The notes: generated by a model not told the origin, from the sequence alone. A stretch of DNA of 64,000 nt from Pseudoteredinibacter isoporae_A (GCF_040372805.1 NZ_BAABWJ010000014.1:1-64000), one strand, 5' to 3'. Counted from the first letter of the stretch, positions 51,315-61,230 are shown. Program-made: numbers and translations.

Positions 51315-51983
51315 GTAAGTTATCCGATTTGAGCTCGTTGTGCCGTAGCGGTTTTGTTGTTTTTGTTTTCAGAACAGTGCGTTTCCCGTAGAAATCAATC
51401 TGCCTTTCCCTGTGCTTCGCTTTTTGCGGGGTATTCAGTCAGTGTTGCTGACGCTCAATACTTTGCTGACGTCTGTGGCCACGGTGTCGTGGTATTTTAC
51501 ACTGGAATATCTGAAATGTCGGCCTGTTATGTTGATTCCGGTGTCGAGCGAAGGCAGCAGCATTTGGCGTTGTGGCAGTATGCTTTGTAAGGGCGTCGGT
51601 GATTCCATTGCGGATATCTGGTCAGTGCATTCATGGTGAACTCCTCTCCAATATGGCTTGAGGTTGACACTTTTAGCCTCCATGCGAGCTTGCGCTTTTT
51701 ACTTGATCAGCCGGATCTAATTCTGAGGCTAAAAGCGCTTGCCTGAACCCTAGCTGAAACTGGGCTAGCCCTTATTCTCTTCAGGTGGCCAAATCAGGCG
51801 TCGAGGGCGCAGCCAGTCGGCCCGAAAAGCGCTATAATGCGCAGTTCTCCTGATCTTGGGCGGGCCTGAATGCAAAAGGCACAAAACTCATTGGCGAATG
51901 GGTCGTTTAGGACTGAGAGACGATAAGACATTATAAGCTCGGCCCACGAGCTCAAAACCCATTGATCTGGCTTTAGCAAAACT
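51315..51983. other. 669-base gap without a supported gene
   Basis: Short frames exist on both strands, but none has a good ribosome site plus recognisable composition. A 10-base inverted repeat TTTTAGCCTC (51671-51680) / GAGGCTAAAA (51725-51734) flanks an AT-rich centre. Plus-strand TATAATGCGC near 51834 could be a -10 for proA; a fitting -35 is not clear. Confidence 0.5.
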
Positions 51984-53261
51984 ATGAACATTGAACACTA
52001 TATGCGTGAGGTGGGGCAGAAAGCCCGAGCCGCTTCACGACATTTGTCGGCTGCCGATAGCGGCCAAAAGAACGCGGCGTTGTTGGCGATTGCTACCGAA
52101 TTAAAGGCTCGCCAAGAGGCGATTCTGGCGGCGAATGCCTTGGATGTGAATGCCGGGCGTGACAATGGCCTGGAAGAGGCGCTATTGGACCGATTGGCTA
52201 TTCAGGAGCAAACCATCGATCAGATGATCGAGGGGCTGGAGCAGATAGCCGCTCTGGCTGATCCTTGCGGGGAAATCAGCGAGATGAGTTATCGCCCGAG
52301 CGGTATTCAAGTTGGAAAAATGCGAGTGCCTTTGGGGGTTGTGGGCATTATTTATGAGTCCCGACCCAATGTAACCATTGATGCGGCAAGCCTGTGTCTT
52401 AAATCTGGTAATGCTACGATTCTGCGGGGCGGTAAAGAGGCCTTTCACTCAAATCAGGCCATTGCGGCCTGTATTGCGGCAGGGCTCAAGGCCGCAGGTT
52501 TGCCGGAAGAAGCGGTGCAGGTCATTGAAACGACCGACCGGGCGGCGGTCTCTGCCATGATTACCCTGCCCGAATATGTTGATGTCATCGTGCCTCGTGG
52601 TGGTAAAGGCCTGATTGAGCGCATCAGCGCCGAGGCGAAAGTGAGTGTGATAAAGCATCTCGACGGTATTTGTCATGTGTATATCGATGACAAGGCGGAT
52701 TTGGACAAGGCCCGGAACATTGCGCTGAATGCGAAGACTCATCGCTATGGTGTCTGCAATGCCATGGAAACCTTGTTGGTTCATGAATCCTTGGCGGGTG
52801 AGTTTTTATCGACTCTGGCCCAGGATTATTGGCGGAAGGGTGTGCAGTTAAGGGCCTGTGAACGCTCTTATGCCGCCTTGAAAGCGCAAGGCTCGGGTGC
52901 TGAGCAATTGACGCTCGCTCAGGATATTGATTGGGATACCGAATACCTGGCTCCCATTTTGGCGGTAAAAGTGGTGGCTGATATGGCCGAGGCGATGGAT
53001 CATATTGCGGCACACAGTTCTGGCCATACGGAAAGTATTGTTTCGGAAGATTACAGCCGTGTTCGACGCTTTCTTGCTCAAGTGGATTCGGCATCGGTGA
53101 TGGCCAACGCGTCCACTCGTTTTGCGGACGGTTTTGAATACGGTTTGGGTGCGGAAATCGGTATTTCTACTGATAAAATTCACGCCAGGGGGCCAGTTGG
53201 CCTGCAGGGCCTGACGTCTCAAAAATGGATCGTGTTTGGTGATGGCCATATCCGTAACTAA
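51984..53261 (+). CDS. proA: Gamma-glutamyl phosphate reductase
   Basis: ProA (425 residues) reduces glutamyl phosphate to glutamate semialdehyde in proline synthesis. Aldehyde-dehydrogenase-like; segments KMRVPLGVVGIIYESRPNVT, LKSGNATILRGGKEAFHSN, VPRGGKGLIERISAEAKV and the catalytic Cys in HRYGVCNAMETLLVH; the end DKIHARGPVGLQGLTSQKW is standard. It heads the proA-nadD-rsfS-rlmH-mrdA-rodA-mltB-rlpA-dacA run, which is the Pseudomonas order. nadD starts inside its last 20 bases. Confidence 0.97.
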   Translation: MNIEHYMREVGQKARAASRHLSAADSGQKNAALLAIATELKARQEAILAANALDVNAGRDNGLEEALLDRLAIQEQTIDQMIEGLEQIAALADPCGEISEMSYRPSGIQVGKMRVPLGVVGIIYESRPNVTIDAASLCLKSGNATILRGGKEAFHSNQAIAACIAAGLKAAGLPEEAVQVIETTDRAAVSAMITLPEYVDVIVPRGGKGLIERISAEAKVSVIKHLDGICHVYIDDKADLDKARNIALNAKTHRYGVCNAMETLLVHESLAGEFLSTLAQDYWRKGVQLRACERSYAALKAQGSGAEQLTLAQDIDWDTEYLAPILAVKVVADMAEAMDHIAAHSSGHTESIVSEDYSRVRRFLAQVDSASVMANASTRFADGFEYGLGAEIGISTDKIHARGPVGLQGLTSQKWIVFGDGHIRN

Positions 53262-53940
53262 ATTACCGGCCTATGGTTTGTTGGGTGGCAGCTTTGACCC
53301 TGTCCACTATGGGCATGTAACGCTTGCGGAAGACGTTCGTAAGACATTGGCACTGGAACAGATGGCTTTGCTCCCGGCTCATCGCCAACCACTGAAAAAT
53401 GGGGCCGGAGCGAGTAGCACGGAGCGAGTTGACATGGCTCGCTTAGCAATTCAGGGCTATCCTGAATTGGAGGTAGATAGCCGGGAGCTGCAGCGTGAGG
53501 GACCGTCTTACACCGTGGATACCCTGCGACATTGGCGTCAGGAACATGGTGAGGACTGTTGCCTGTGTTTCTGTATGGGCTTGGATTCGCTATTGCAACT
53601 GCACCGCTGGAAAGATTGGCCGGAGTTGTTCGAACTGGCCAATATTGTGGTTTTCGCCCGTCCGGGGTGGTCCTGGGATGGCGTTCTTGAACAGCGCACT
53701 GAAAACGGATTGCCGGACGCTTTGAGCACACAATTACAGCAGCGTCGCTGTGAAAACAAAGAAGAACTGTTACAACATCGCAATGGTCGCTGGTTCGAGT
53801 TGGAGGCACCGTTGTTGGATATATCCTCCACTCACATACGCCAACAGTTATTGGAGGGTGTGCCACCGTTGGCGGTGGCTCATTTGCCGGAGGCTGTGGC
53901 GAAATATATTGATACGCATGGTTTATACTGTGCGCCTTAA
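53242..53940 (+). CDS. nadD: Nicotinate-nucleotide adenylyltransferase
   Basis: NadD (about 232 residues) makes deamido-NAD. Start ATG 53242, overlapping proA by 20 bases; a TTG at 53236 is also in frame. Motifs: YGLLGGSFDPVHYGHV (nucleotidyltransferase GxFDPxHxGH), AHRQPLKN, FCMGLDSLLQLHRWKDWPEL and the C-terminal LDISSTHIRQQL. Essential NAD pathway enzyme in the cytoplasm. Confidence 0.96.
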   Translation: MAISVTKLPAYGLLGGSFDPVHYGHVTLAEDVRKTLALEQMALLPAHRQPLKNGAGASSTERVDMARLAIQGYPELEVDSRELQREGPSYTVDTLRHWRQEHGEDCCLCFCMGLDSLLQLHRWKDWPELFELANIVVFARPGWSWDGVLEQRTENGLPDALSTQLQQRRCENKEELLQHRNGRWFELEAPLLDISSTHIRQQLLEGVPPLAVAHLPEAVAKYIDTHGLYCAP

Positions 53941-53958
53941 CACGAAGAGGTTGTTTTT

Positions 53959-54315
53959 TTGGATTTGAATCAAGTTGTCATCAATGCCCTGGAAGATGTC
54001 AAAGGGCAGGATATTGTAAGTTTGGATGTTGCTGAACTGAGCGATGTCATGGATACGCTGGTCATTGTGACAGGCACTTCCAGTCGTCATGTAAAGTCTC
54101 TGGCGAATAACGTTGTGGTCGACGTGAAAGCCGCGGGTGAACAGCCCCTGGGCGTCGAAGGCATGGAAAGTGGCGAATGGGTGTTGGTGGACTTGGGCGC
54201 TATCGTGGTGCACGTCATGCTCGAGCAAAGTCGACGCTTTTACGATTTGGAAAAGCTCTGGTCGATGGAGCCCGCCGGCCGCAAGGAAGAAAGCGACGAA
54301 GGCGATCTGAACTAA
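53959..54315 (+). CDS. rsfS: Ribosome silencing factor RsfS
   Basis: RsfS (118 residues) binds L14 and prevents 50S-30S joining during starvation. The start is a TTG at 53959: AAGAGG lies eight bases before it, no ATG is available nearby, and the product aligns from its first residues (LNQVVINALEDVKGQDIVSLDV). Further conserved: MDTLVIVTGTSSRHVKSLA, EGMESGEWVLVDLGAIVVHVM and YDLEKLW. Confidence 0.95.
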   Translation: MDLNQVVINALEDVKGQDIVSLDVAELSDVMDTLVIVTGTSSRHVKSLANNVVVDVKAAGEQPLGVEGMESGEWVLVDLGAIVVHVMLEQSRRFYDLEKLWSMEPAGRKEESDEGDLN

Positions 54316-54322
54316 TTGAATT

Positions 54323-54790
54323 ATGCGAACTCGAATCATAGCAGTCGGCACGAAAATGCCGGCTTGGGTTGAGACCGGTTTTAAAGATTACGCCAAACGT
54401 TTGCCACGTGATTTCCCGGTTGAGGTCGTAGAATTGCCGCTGGGGCCTCGGGGGAAAAATGCGTCTATCGAAAAAGCCATCGCGAAAGAAAGCGAGGCGA
54501 TGCTTGCGGCGATTCCCGAAGGGGATAAAGTGATTGCTCTGGATGTAAAGGGCAAGCCCTGGAGTACCGAGCAGCTCGCGGGCAAGTTGGCCCATTGGCG
54601 CATGGAAGGCGATAACTATAGTTTGCTCATTGGTGGCCCGGATGGTTTGTCCGCAGAATGTTTGCAACGAGCCGACGCCCGCTGGTCATTATCGGCGCTG
54701 ACCCTGCCACATCCATTGGTTCGAATTGTGCTCATTGAGCAGTTATATCGGGCATGGACCATTTTAAATAATCACCCATATCATAAATAA
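54323..54790 (+). CDS. rlmH: 23S rRNA pseudouridine-1915 N3-methyltransferase
   Basis: RlmH (155 residues) is a SPOUT methyltransferase acting on 70S ribosomes. Visible: MRTRIIAVGTKMPAWVETG, DYAKRLPRDFPVEVVEL, IALDVKGKPWSTEQLA, LLIGGPDGLSAEC and the knotted C-terminus LTLPHPLVRIVLIEQLYRAW. Only seven bases separate it from rsfS, its standard partner. Confidence 0.97.
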   Translation: MRTRIIAVGTKMPAWVETGFKDYAKRLPRDFPVEVVELPLGPRGKNASIEKAIAKESEAMLAAIPEGDKVIALDVKGKPWSTEQLAGKLAHWRMEGDNYSLLIGGPDGLSAECLQRADARWSLSALTLPHPLVRIVLIEQLYRAWTILNNHPYHK

Positions 54791-54905
54791 ATATCTGGGT
54801 GCCGTAGTGATAAAGCTTTTAGGGCAGCAACTTGGCTGCTTGGGGACGGCATGGACATAATCCTGGCGTGTGGAATGATCGCAAGCGCAATCGGTATGGG
54901 TGCGT

Positions 54906-56831
54906 ATGTCTGAGCATCTGCGATTTAAAGACCACTACAACGAAGCCCGCATCTTTTTTCGCCGGGCAATTATCGTTGCCGGCCTGATCATTGCTCTGGT
55001 GATTATGTTGATCGCCCGGCTTTACACTCTGCAAGTGGTTGAATATCAAACCTACGTTACCCAATCCGACCGCAATCGTGTCCAGGTGCAGCCTTTGCCG
55101 CCGACCCGTGGGCTTATCTATGATCGTCGTGGAGAACTGTTGGCTGAAAATCGTCCCAGTTACACCTTGTCGATTGTTAAAGAACAGGTCGAATCTCTGG
55201 ATGCCACCTTACGCCTGATTCGTCAGTTGGTGGATATCAGCGACGATGAGCTGGAAGACTTTGACAAACGTTTAAAACGACCCAAACGTCGTCGCCGCCC
55301 TTATGAGCCAATCCCTCTGCGTTACCTGCTGGACGAAGAAGAAATTGCCAAGATAGCGGTGAATGAGTATCGCTTGAAAGGCGTGGTGGTGGAGGCGCAA
55401 TTGGTGCGTTACTACCCGCAAATGGACTTGTTTGCCCACAATGTTGGGTATGTTGGTCGGATTAATGAGCGAGAACTCAAAGCACTCGATAGCGAAGAAT
55501 ATGCGCTGTACAACGGCACGGATTCCATCGGCAAAATTGGTCTTGAAAAACAGTATGAAACCTTGTTGCTGGGAGAAGTTGGTTATCAGCAGGTGGAAAC
55601 TAATGCGCGGGGGCGAGTGCTTCGCGTGCTCGAGCGGACAGACCCGACTCCGGGTGAAAACCTGAAACTGTTTTTGGATGCGCAATTGCAGCGCAAGGCG
55701 GTGTCGGCTCTCGGCGGTCGACGGGGTGCAGTGGTAGCGATTGAAATCGCCAGTGGTGGCGTGCTGGCCATGGTGAGTGCGCCGAGTTATGACCCTAATT
55801 TATTTGTGACGGGCATCAGCTTTAAGAACTATAAAGCGTTGAATGAATCACCGGATTTGCCCCTGTTTAATCGTGCCATACAAGGTGGGTACCCGCCGGG
55901 ATCAACCTTAAAGCCTATGCTGGCTTTGGGAGGGCTGGAAGCCAACATTATCGATGAACACTATTCTGTGCGCGATCCCGGGTATTACCAGTTAGAGGGT
56001 GAAGAGCGCCGTTATCGAGATTGGAAAAAACGTGGCCACGGTCATCGCATCGCCTTAAAACAGGCGGTGGCCGAATCCTGTGATGTGTATTACTACGATC
56101 TGGCGTTTCGCATGGGCATTGATCGTATGCACAGTTTCGGCGATAAATTTGGTTTGGGCGAGCGTACCGGTGTCGATGTGCCCAGTGAGCGCTCGGGTCT
56201 TTGGCCATCCCGCCAGTGGAAGCGTGGCGTGAGAGGTTTACCCTGGTTTCCAGGTGACAGCTTGAATATGGGGATTGGTCAGGGCTTTGTGTTAACAACT
56301 CCGCTGCAATTGGCTTCCATGACGGCCACGATGGCCTCAAAAGGTGTGCGTCGCCAGCCGAGGTTGGTACAGAGGGTTGGCGAAGAAGAGTTGCCGGATA
56401 AAGCGTCTCAAGTCGTGAATGCCAGTGAGAAAAACTGGGCACTGGTGATGGATGCCATGGAAGAGGTTGTGCACGGCCAGCGTGGTACGGCGAAATCCAT
56501 TGCACGCAAAGCGAATTTTCGTATGGGCGGCAAAACCGGCACCGCACAAGTGGTCGGAATTGCTCAAGATGCCGAGTACGATTCGGAAGCGCTAGCTGAA
56601 CGCCAGCGAGATCACGCCCTGTTTGTCGGATACGCACCGGCGGATGATCCGAAAATTGCGGTGGCGGTGATTGTTGAGAATGGTGAAAAAAGTTCTTCGG
56701 CGGCCAAGATTGCTCGTGTGCTGTTCGATGAATACTTACTGCATGGCCAGCTTGACGGTGATCTGCCGGAAGATGCCGAACAAAACACCGCCGCTTACAT
56801 TGGAGATGACGCAGTGGAGGTTGGGCGCTGA
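54906..56831 (+). CDS. mrdA: Penicillin-binding protein 2
   Basis: PBP2 (about 641 residues; a GTG at 54900 is in frame) is the elongasome transpeptidase for lateral wall growth. TM near residues 20-42, PBP dimerisation domain, then the transpeptidase with active serine in PPGSTLKPM, SCD in the AESCDVYYYDLAF block, and GGKTGTAQ. Stop overlaps the rodA start by one base (TGATG). A DPTPGENLKLFLDAQLQ linker precedes the catalytic domain, as usual. Confidence 0.97.
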   Translation: MSEHLRFKDHYNEARIFFRRAIIVAGLIIALVIMLIARLYTLQVVEYQTYVTQSDRNRVQVQPLPPTRGLIYDRRGELLAENRPSYTLSIVKEQVESLDATLRLIRQLVDISDDELEDFDKRLKRPKRRRRPYEPIPLRYLLDEEEIAKIAVNEYRLKGVVVEAQLVRYYPQMDLFAHNVGYVGRINERELKALDSEEYALYNGTDSIGKIGLEKQYETLLLGEVGYQQVETNARGRVLRVLERTDPTPGENLKLFLDAQLQRKAVSALGGRRGAVVAIEIASGGVLAMVSAPSYDPNLFVTGISFKNYKALNESPDLPLFNRAIQGGYPPGSTLKPMLALGGLEANIIDEHYSVRDPGYYQLEGEERRYRDWKKRGHGHRIALKQAVAESCDVYYYDLAFRMGIDRMHSFGDKFGLGERTGVDVPSERSGLWPSRQWKRGVRGLPWFPGDSLNMGIGQGFVLTTPLQLASMTATMASKGVRRQPRLVQRVGEEELPDKASQVVNASEKNWALVMDAMEEVVHGQRGTAKSIARKANFRMGGKTGTAQVVGIAQDAEYDSEALAERQRDHALFVGYAPADDPKIAVAVIVENGEKSSSAAKIARVLFDEYLLHGQLDGDLPEDAEQNTAAYIGDDAVEVGR

Positions 56832-57976
56832 TGGTGCAGCAGGATTTCCAACGCCGAATGCCCGAAGCGAGTCGGGATCTCCGTAAACCGGTAGGTTTCT
56901 GGCAGCGCATTCATATTGATATCCCATTGTTGTTTGGACTGTTTGCGTTGACGGCATATGGTTTGATTGTGCTCTACAGTGCCAGCGGCGAAACCAAATT
57001 TTATGTGCAGCGCCAGGCGGTGTTTATTGCACTTGGCTATGTGGCCATGTTCACGGCCGCGCAATTCAAAATGAGTTTTCTGCAGCGCTGGTCACCCTGG
57101 TTTTATTTGGGGGGGGTAGGCCTACTGGCGCTGGTGTTGGTGATGGGGTCCGGAGCAAAAGGTGCCCAGCGTTGGTTGAGTCTGGGTGGCTTTCGTTTTC
57201 AGCCTTCAGAAGTGATTAAGCTGGCGGTCCCTATGATGGTGGCTTCCTATTTAGGCGCTCGGGTGTTGCCGCCAAGTTTTAAGCACATTGTGATTAGCCT
57301 CATGATTGTCGGCTTACCGACGGTGCTGATTCTGGAGCAGCCAGATTTGGGAACCTCCCTGCTGATTGCGGCATCCGGTTTGATTGGTTTGTTCTTCTCC
57401 GGCTTGCGTTGGCGTTACATTTTAGGGGCTGCTTTTCTTGCATTGATGAGCGCCTGGCCGATGTGGCAATTTGTGCTGCGGGATTATCAGAAGCAACGCA
57501 TTCTCACCATGTTTAATCCTGAAGCTGACAAGCTGGGTGCGGGTTGGAACATCATTCAGTCGAAAACTGCTATTGGCTCTGGAGGCATTTACGGAAAGGG
57601 TTGGATGAATGGCACGCAATCACAGCTGAATTTTCTGCCGGAGAGCCACACCGATTTTATTATTGCGGTGTTAGCTGAAGAGTTTGGTTTGCTGGGGGTG
57701 TTGCTGCTGCTGTTGATTTATCTGTTTATTCTCGGACGTGGGCTGTTGATCGCTTCGCGGGCTCAATCCAGCTTCAATCGTATCCTTGCGGGCTGTATTA
57801 CGTTTACGTTTTTTGTTTATATTTTTGTGAACATTGGCATGGTGACAGGATTGCTGCCAGTCGTGGGGGTGCCTTTGCCGCTGGTGAGTCATGGTGGTAC
57901 AGCAATTGTCACACTGTTGACGGGTTTTGGTCTGTTGATGGCCATCAGTACCGAGCGGCGTAAGGTGAGCATCTAG
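56831..57976 (+). CDS. rodA: Rod-shape glycosyltransferase RodA
   Basis: SEDS-family peptidoglycan polymerase (381 residues) with about ten membrane helices, working with PBP2. Signature stretches: LYSASGETKFYVQRQAVF, LGGFRFQPSEVIKLAVPMM, ILEQPDLGTSLL (with the key Asp), SGGIYGKGWMNGTQSQLNFLPESHTDFI (in part), and the final VGVPLPLVSHGGTAIV. Translationally coupled to mrdA. Confidence 0.97.
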   Translation: MVQQDFQRRMPEASRDLRKPVGFWQRIHIDIPLLFGLFALTAYGLIVLYSASGETKFYVQRQAVFIALGYVAMFTAAQFKMSFLQRWSPWFYLGGVGLLALVLVMGSGAKGAQRWLSLGGFRFQPSEVIKLAVPMMVASYLGARVLPPSFKHIVISLMIVGLPTVLILEQPDLGTSLLIAASGLIGLFFSGLRWRYILGAAFLALMSAWPMWQFVLRDYQKQRILTMFNPEADKLGAGWNIIQSKTAIGSGGIYGKGWMNGTQSQLNFLPESHTDFIIAVLAEEFGLLGVLLLLLIYLFILGRGLLIASRAQSSFNRILAGCITFTFFVYIFVNIGMVTGLLPVVGVPLPLVSHGGTAIVTLLTGFGLLMAISTERRKVSI

Positions 57977-58088
57977 GGCGCCATGCGAAGAAATTTTTAG
58001 GTTTCAGGGGCCGGGTTGGCACTGGGCCTGATTGCAGAATATTGTTAACCTAGACCTGCTTTGGGTCTTGTTTAGAGAGTTTGTTTAG

Positions 58089-59105
58089 ATGATGGAAACG
58101 TTGAAGAAAACGGCCAAGCTTGGCTTGGTTATGGGGGTGTCTTTGTTGACCGCCGCGGCAGCTCAGGCCAAAGGTTATGAGCAGCATCCACTGGCTCAAA
58201 AACTGATTGGCGAGATGGTGGCTGAGGATGATTTCTCCAAGGCTGAGTTGGAAGCATTGTTCGCCCAGGCTGAAAAAAAGCAGTCGATTCTGGATGCTAT
58301 CTCCCGTCCAGCTGAAAGGACATTGCAGTGGAAGTCTTATCGCAAGATTTTTCTGGACGGCAAGCGTGCTGGCAAAGGTGTGAAGTTTTGGCAGGACAAT
58401 CAAGCGGCATTGACTGAAGCCTCTGAAAAATATGGTGTTCCCCCTGAAATTATTGTTGCCATTATTGGTGTGGAAACACGCTACGGCCGAATCATGGGCA
58501 GTTACCGGGTGTTGGATGCGTTGTCCACGCTGGCTTTCGATTACCCCAAGCGCAGTAAGTTTTTTACCAAAGAGCTTAAGCACTATTTACGTTTAACGCG
58601 TGAACAACAGCAAGACCCGCTGGCCCTCAAAGGTTCTTATGCTGGAGCTATGGGGTACGGACAGTTTATGCCTTCCAGTTTCCGCGCCTATGCTGTTGAT
58701 TTTGATGGCGATAACATTGCTGACATCTGGAAGAACAAACGGGATGCCATTGGTAGTGTGGCCAACTACTTCAAAAACCACGGCTGGCGACAAGGGGAGC
58801 CTGTGGTTGCCAGGGCTGCGCTGGAGAGTAATTTCAACAGTGAACTGGCCAATCAGTCTCTGAAACCCAAATACACTGTCGCTTCTCTGCGAGAGGCTGG
58901 CTTCACGCCTTTGATTGATGTGCCCTCAGACAGTGAGAGCAGCCTGGTGAAATTGGAAGGCGCCAAAGGAACAGAATACTGGTTGGGTTTGCACAACTTT
59001 TATGTCATTACCCGCTACAATCATAGCCGCATGTACGCTATGGCGGTTTATCAGTTGGCGCAGGAAATCCGTAAACAGTACGACGCAGCGAATACAGAAG
59101 CGTAA
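58089..59105 (+). CDS. mltB: Membrane-bound lytic transglycosylase B
   Basis: MltB-family enzyme (338 residues) cleaves murein glycan strands to anhydromuropeptides. Signal peptide LGLVMGVSLLTAAAAQA without a lipobox Cys, so periplasmic rather than a lipoprotein. Catalytic Glu in AIIGVETRYGRIMGSYRVLD; AGAMGYGQFMPSSFRAYAVDFDGD, the PGYGQFMPSS-type motif, and NYFKNHGWRQGEPV follow. Placed between rodA and rlpA, as in pseudomonads. Confidence 0.95.
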   Translation: MMETLKKTAKLGLVMGVSLLTAAAAQAKGYEQHPLAQKLIGEMVAEDDFSKAELEALFAQAEKKQSILDAISRPAERTLQWKSYRKIFLDGKRAGKGVKFWQDNQAALTEASEKYGVPPEIIVAIIGVETRYGRIMGSYRVLDALSTLAFDYPKRSKFFTKELKHYLRLTREQQQDPLALKGSYAGAMGYGQFMPSSFRAYAVDFDGDNIADIWKNKRDAIGSVANYFKNHGWRQGEPVVARAALESNFNSELANQSLKPKYTVASLREAGFTPLIDVPSDSESSLVKLEGAKGTEYWLGLHNFYVITRYNHSRMYAMAVYQLAQEIRKQYDAANTEA

Positions 59106-59113
59106 GGCGAATC

Positions 59114-59980
59114 ATGATGTACGGTTTTCAGAACAAGTATATTTCGAGATTGGCGCAGCTGATCATGGTGCTTGGTCTGTGTGCTTGTAGCCAGCAGGAA
59201 ATCAAAGACAGCGGCCCATCGCGTCCGCTGGATTTTTCTGGCTCACCGGATGCCGTTCCAAAAAAGGAGACGCGAACACGCGCCGGAAATAAAAGCCCCT
59301 ATGTTATTTTTGGCAAAACCTATCGTGTGTTATCAGATTCCAAAGGCTTTCGCGAACAGGGTGAGGCCTCCTGGTATGGCAAGAAATTCCATGGTCGTAA
59401 TACGTCCAATGGCGAGGTCTACGACATGTACGCAATGACGGCGGCTCATAAAACGCTGCCGATTCCCAGCTATGTGCGTGTGACCAATCATCAAAATGGA
59501 CGCTCGGTAGTGGTGAGAGTCAATGACCGAGGCCCGTTTCATGGCAATCGAGTCATTGATTTGAGTTACGCAGCGGCGAGTAAGCTGGGTTTTGCTGAAC
59601 GAGGTACGGCTCCGGTTTCGGTTGAGGCCATTGATACGGGAAATCCCCCTCTGCGTCATGCTGGAGTGGTGCCTGTGGGCACAGCTGCTGTGAGGCCAAC
59701 AGTGGGAATCGCACAAGCCCCTCCATCGTCCCCTCAACCTCAAAACCCACGCGCCGGGAGACAATCTTTTTTGCAGGTAGCGGCGTTCAGTCAGCGCCAA
59801 TCTGCTGAACAATTACTGGCGCGTTTGCGTAACAGCATTCGTGAGCCCATGCGTCTGACACAGGCGAGAGGGCTGTTTAGGGTTCATATTGGCCCCTTGG
59901 CCAAAGTGAATGACATCGCGGCAGTAAGACAAACTTTGCAAGCCTTGAGTCTTGGTTCAGGCTTCGTAGTGAATGAATAA
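59114..59980 (+). CDS. rlpA: Septal lytic transglycosylase RlpA with SPOR domain
   Basis: Lipoprotein of 288 residues: signal ends LGLCACSQQ (lipobox LCAC). A double-psi beta-barrel domain (about 85-175) has GEASWYGKKFHGRNTSNGE, MTAAHKTLPIPSYVRVTN and VRVNDRGPF, with the catalytic Asp/His positions present. A Pro-rich linker precedes a C-terminal SPOR domain (FLQVAAFSQRQSAEQLLARL ... FRVHIGPL). It cleaves denuded glycan strands at septa. This SPOR lacks the cysteine pair seen at 18.5-20.8 kb. Confidence 0.96.
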   Translation: MMYGFQNKYISRLAQLIMVLGLCACSQQEIKDSGPSRPLDFSGSPDAVPKKETRTRAGNKSPYVIFGKTYRVLSDSKGFREQGEASWYGKKFHGRNTSNGEVYDMYAMTAAHKTLPIPSYVRVTNHQNGRSVVVRVNDRGPFHGNRVIDLSYAAASKLGFAERGTAPVSVEAIDTGNPPLRHAGVVPVGTAAVRPTVGIAQAPPSSPQPQNPRAGRQSFLQVAAFSQRQSAEQLLARLRNSIREPMRLTQARGLFRVHIGPLAKVNDIAAVRQTLQALSLGSGFVVNE

Positions 59981-60004
59981 TTTTATATAGGACAGTCCAG
60001 ACAC

Positions 60005-61147
60005 ATGAGAACTATCGTTTCCTTTTTCATCCTGTGCCTAACGGTGACGTCGGCGTTGGCCCAGCAGTTAATTCCAGCGCCACCACAACTGGCCGCGACT
60101 GCGTATTTGCTGTTGGATGCTGAAACCGGTGAGATTCTGGTCGAACATAATGCCGATGAGATGTTGCCACCAGCGAGCCTGACCAAAATGATGACCAGCT
60201 ACATTGTTTCCAGTGAAATGGATCGTGGCAATGTTGGTGAGGACGATCAGGTGAATGTTTCCGTGCGGGCCTGGAAGATGGGCGGTTCTAAAATGTTCAT
60301 TCGTGAAGGCACCCAAGTCAGCGTGAAAGATTTGCTGAGAGGGGTGATCATTCAATCTGGTAATGACGCCAGTGTTGCTTTGGCAGAACATATTGCGGGC
60401 AGCGAAGAAGCGTTTGCGGACGTGATGAATCAACAGGCCGCTATTTTAGGCATGACCAGTACTCAGTACCTTAATGCCACGGGTTGGCCTGCGGAAGGGC
60501 ATTACACCACTGCACGTGATTTGGCGATTTTGGCGAAGGCCATCATTAACGATTACCCTGAGCACTATGAAATTTACGCGGAGCGCTCATTCACCTACAA
60601 CGGCATCGATCAGATGAATCGCAACCGTCTGTTGTTCTTGGACAAGTCCATTGATGGATTGAAAACCGGACATACAGAAGAGGCGGGCTTTTGTTTGGTG
60701 GCCTCAGGTGTAAAACGCGGTATGCGTTTGATTTCTGTCGTAATGGGAACCAAATCAGACAAGTCCCGCGCTGCAGAATCACAGAAGTTACTGGCCTACG
60801 GCTTTCGTTATTATGAAACCCATCAAGCTCTGGAAGCTGGCCAGCAATTGGCGAGCCAGCGGGTTTGGGGTGGTCAGGTCAAAGAGGTGGCTGTCGGTGT
60901 AAACAAGTCCTTATCTCTGACCATTCCTCGTCGCGGCGAAGAGCGCATCAAGCAAACGGTGAAACTGGATGATGTTCTTGAAGCCCCAATTTCAGAAGGT
61001 CAGGAGCTAGGCCGTTTGAGTCTGGAACTGGATGGCAAGCAAATCGCCGAAGTCCCTCTGGTCGCGCTAGAGCCTGTACAGGAAGCCGGTTTCTTTGCAC
61101 GCCTGTGGGATACGATTAAGCTTTTTGTCTTCAATCTCTTCGCTTAA
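60005..61147 (+). CDS. dacA: D-alanyl-D-alanine carboxypeptidase (PBP5/6 type)
   Basis: DacA/DacC-like enzyme (380 residues) trims pentapeptides in the periplasm. Signal peptide FFILCLTVTSALA. Active sites: PASLTKMM (Ser-x2-Lys), SGND, and LKTGHTEEAG. C-terminal beta domain, ending with an amphipathic helix for membrane anchoring (FFARLWDTIKLFVFNLFA). The stop codon lies within the terminator stem. Confidence 0.96.
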   Translation: MRTIVSFFILCLTVTSALAQQLIPAPPQLAATAYLLLDAETGEILVEHNADEMLPPASLTKMMTSYIVSSEMDRGNVGEDDQVNVSVRAWKMGGSKMFIREGTQVSVKDLLRGVIIQSGNDASVALAEHIAGSEEAFADVMNQQAAILGMTSTQYLNATGWPAEGHYTTARDLAILAKAIINDYPEHYEIYAERSFTYNGIDQMNRNRLLFLDKSIDGLKTGHTEEAGFCLVASGVKRGMRLISVVMGTKSDKSRAAESQKLLAYGFRYYETHQALEAGQQLASQRVWGGQVKEVAVGVNKSLSLTIPRRGEERIKQTVKLDDVLEAPISEGQELGRLSLELDGKQIAEVPLVALEPVQEAGFFARLWDTIKLFVFNLFA

Positions 61148-61167
61148 GTTTCGTTTTAAGCGTTTTT
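61141..61167 (+). terminator. Intrinsic terminator overlapping the dacA stop
   Basis: CGCTTAA (61141-61147, including the stop) pairs with TTAAGCG (61156-61162), followed by TTTTT. It ends the elongasome run before ybeD. Confidence 0.75.
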
Positions 61168-61230
61168 GGCGGCGAATTTAGTACATATCGCTGAATTCGC
61201 CAGCCGCTCTCTCTCCGGCTAGCTTTGCGG

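Noticed and set aside
51435..51683. 82-codon minus-strand frame
   Set aside because: No recognisable domain or signal peptide and no neighbour support.
55948..56910. 320-codon minus-strand frame
   Set aside because: Shadow of mrdA; Pro/His/Arg-rich product with no domain.
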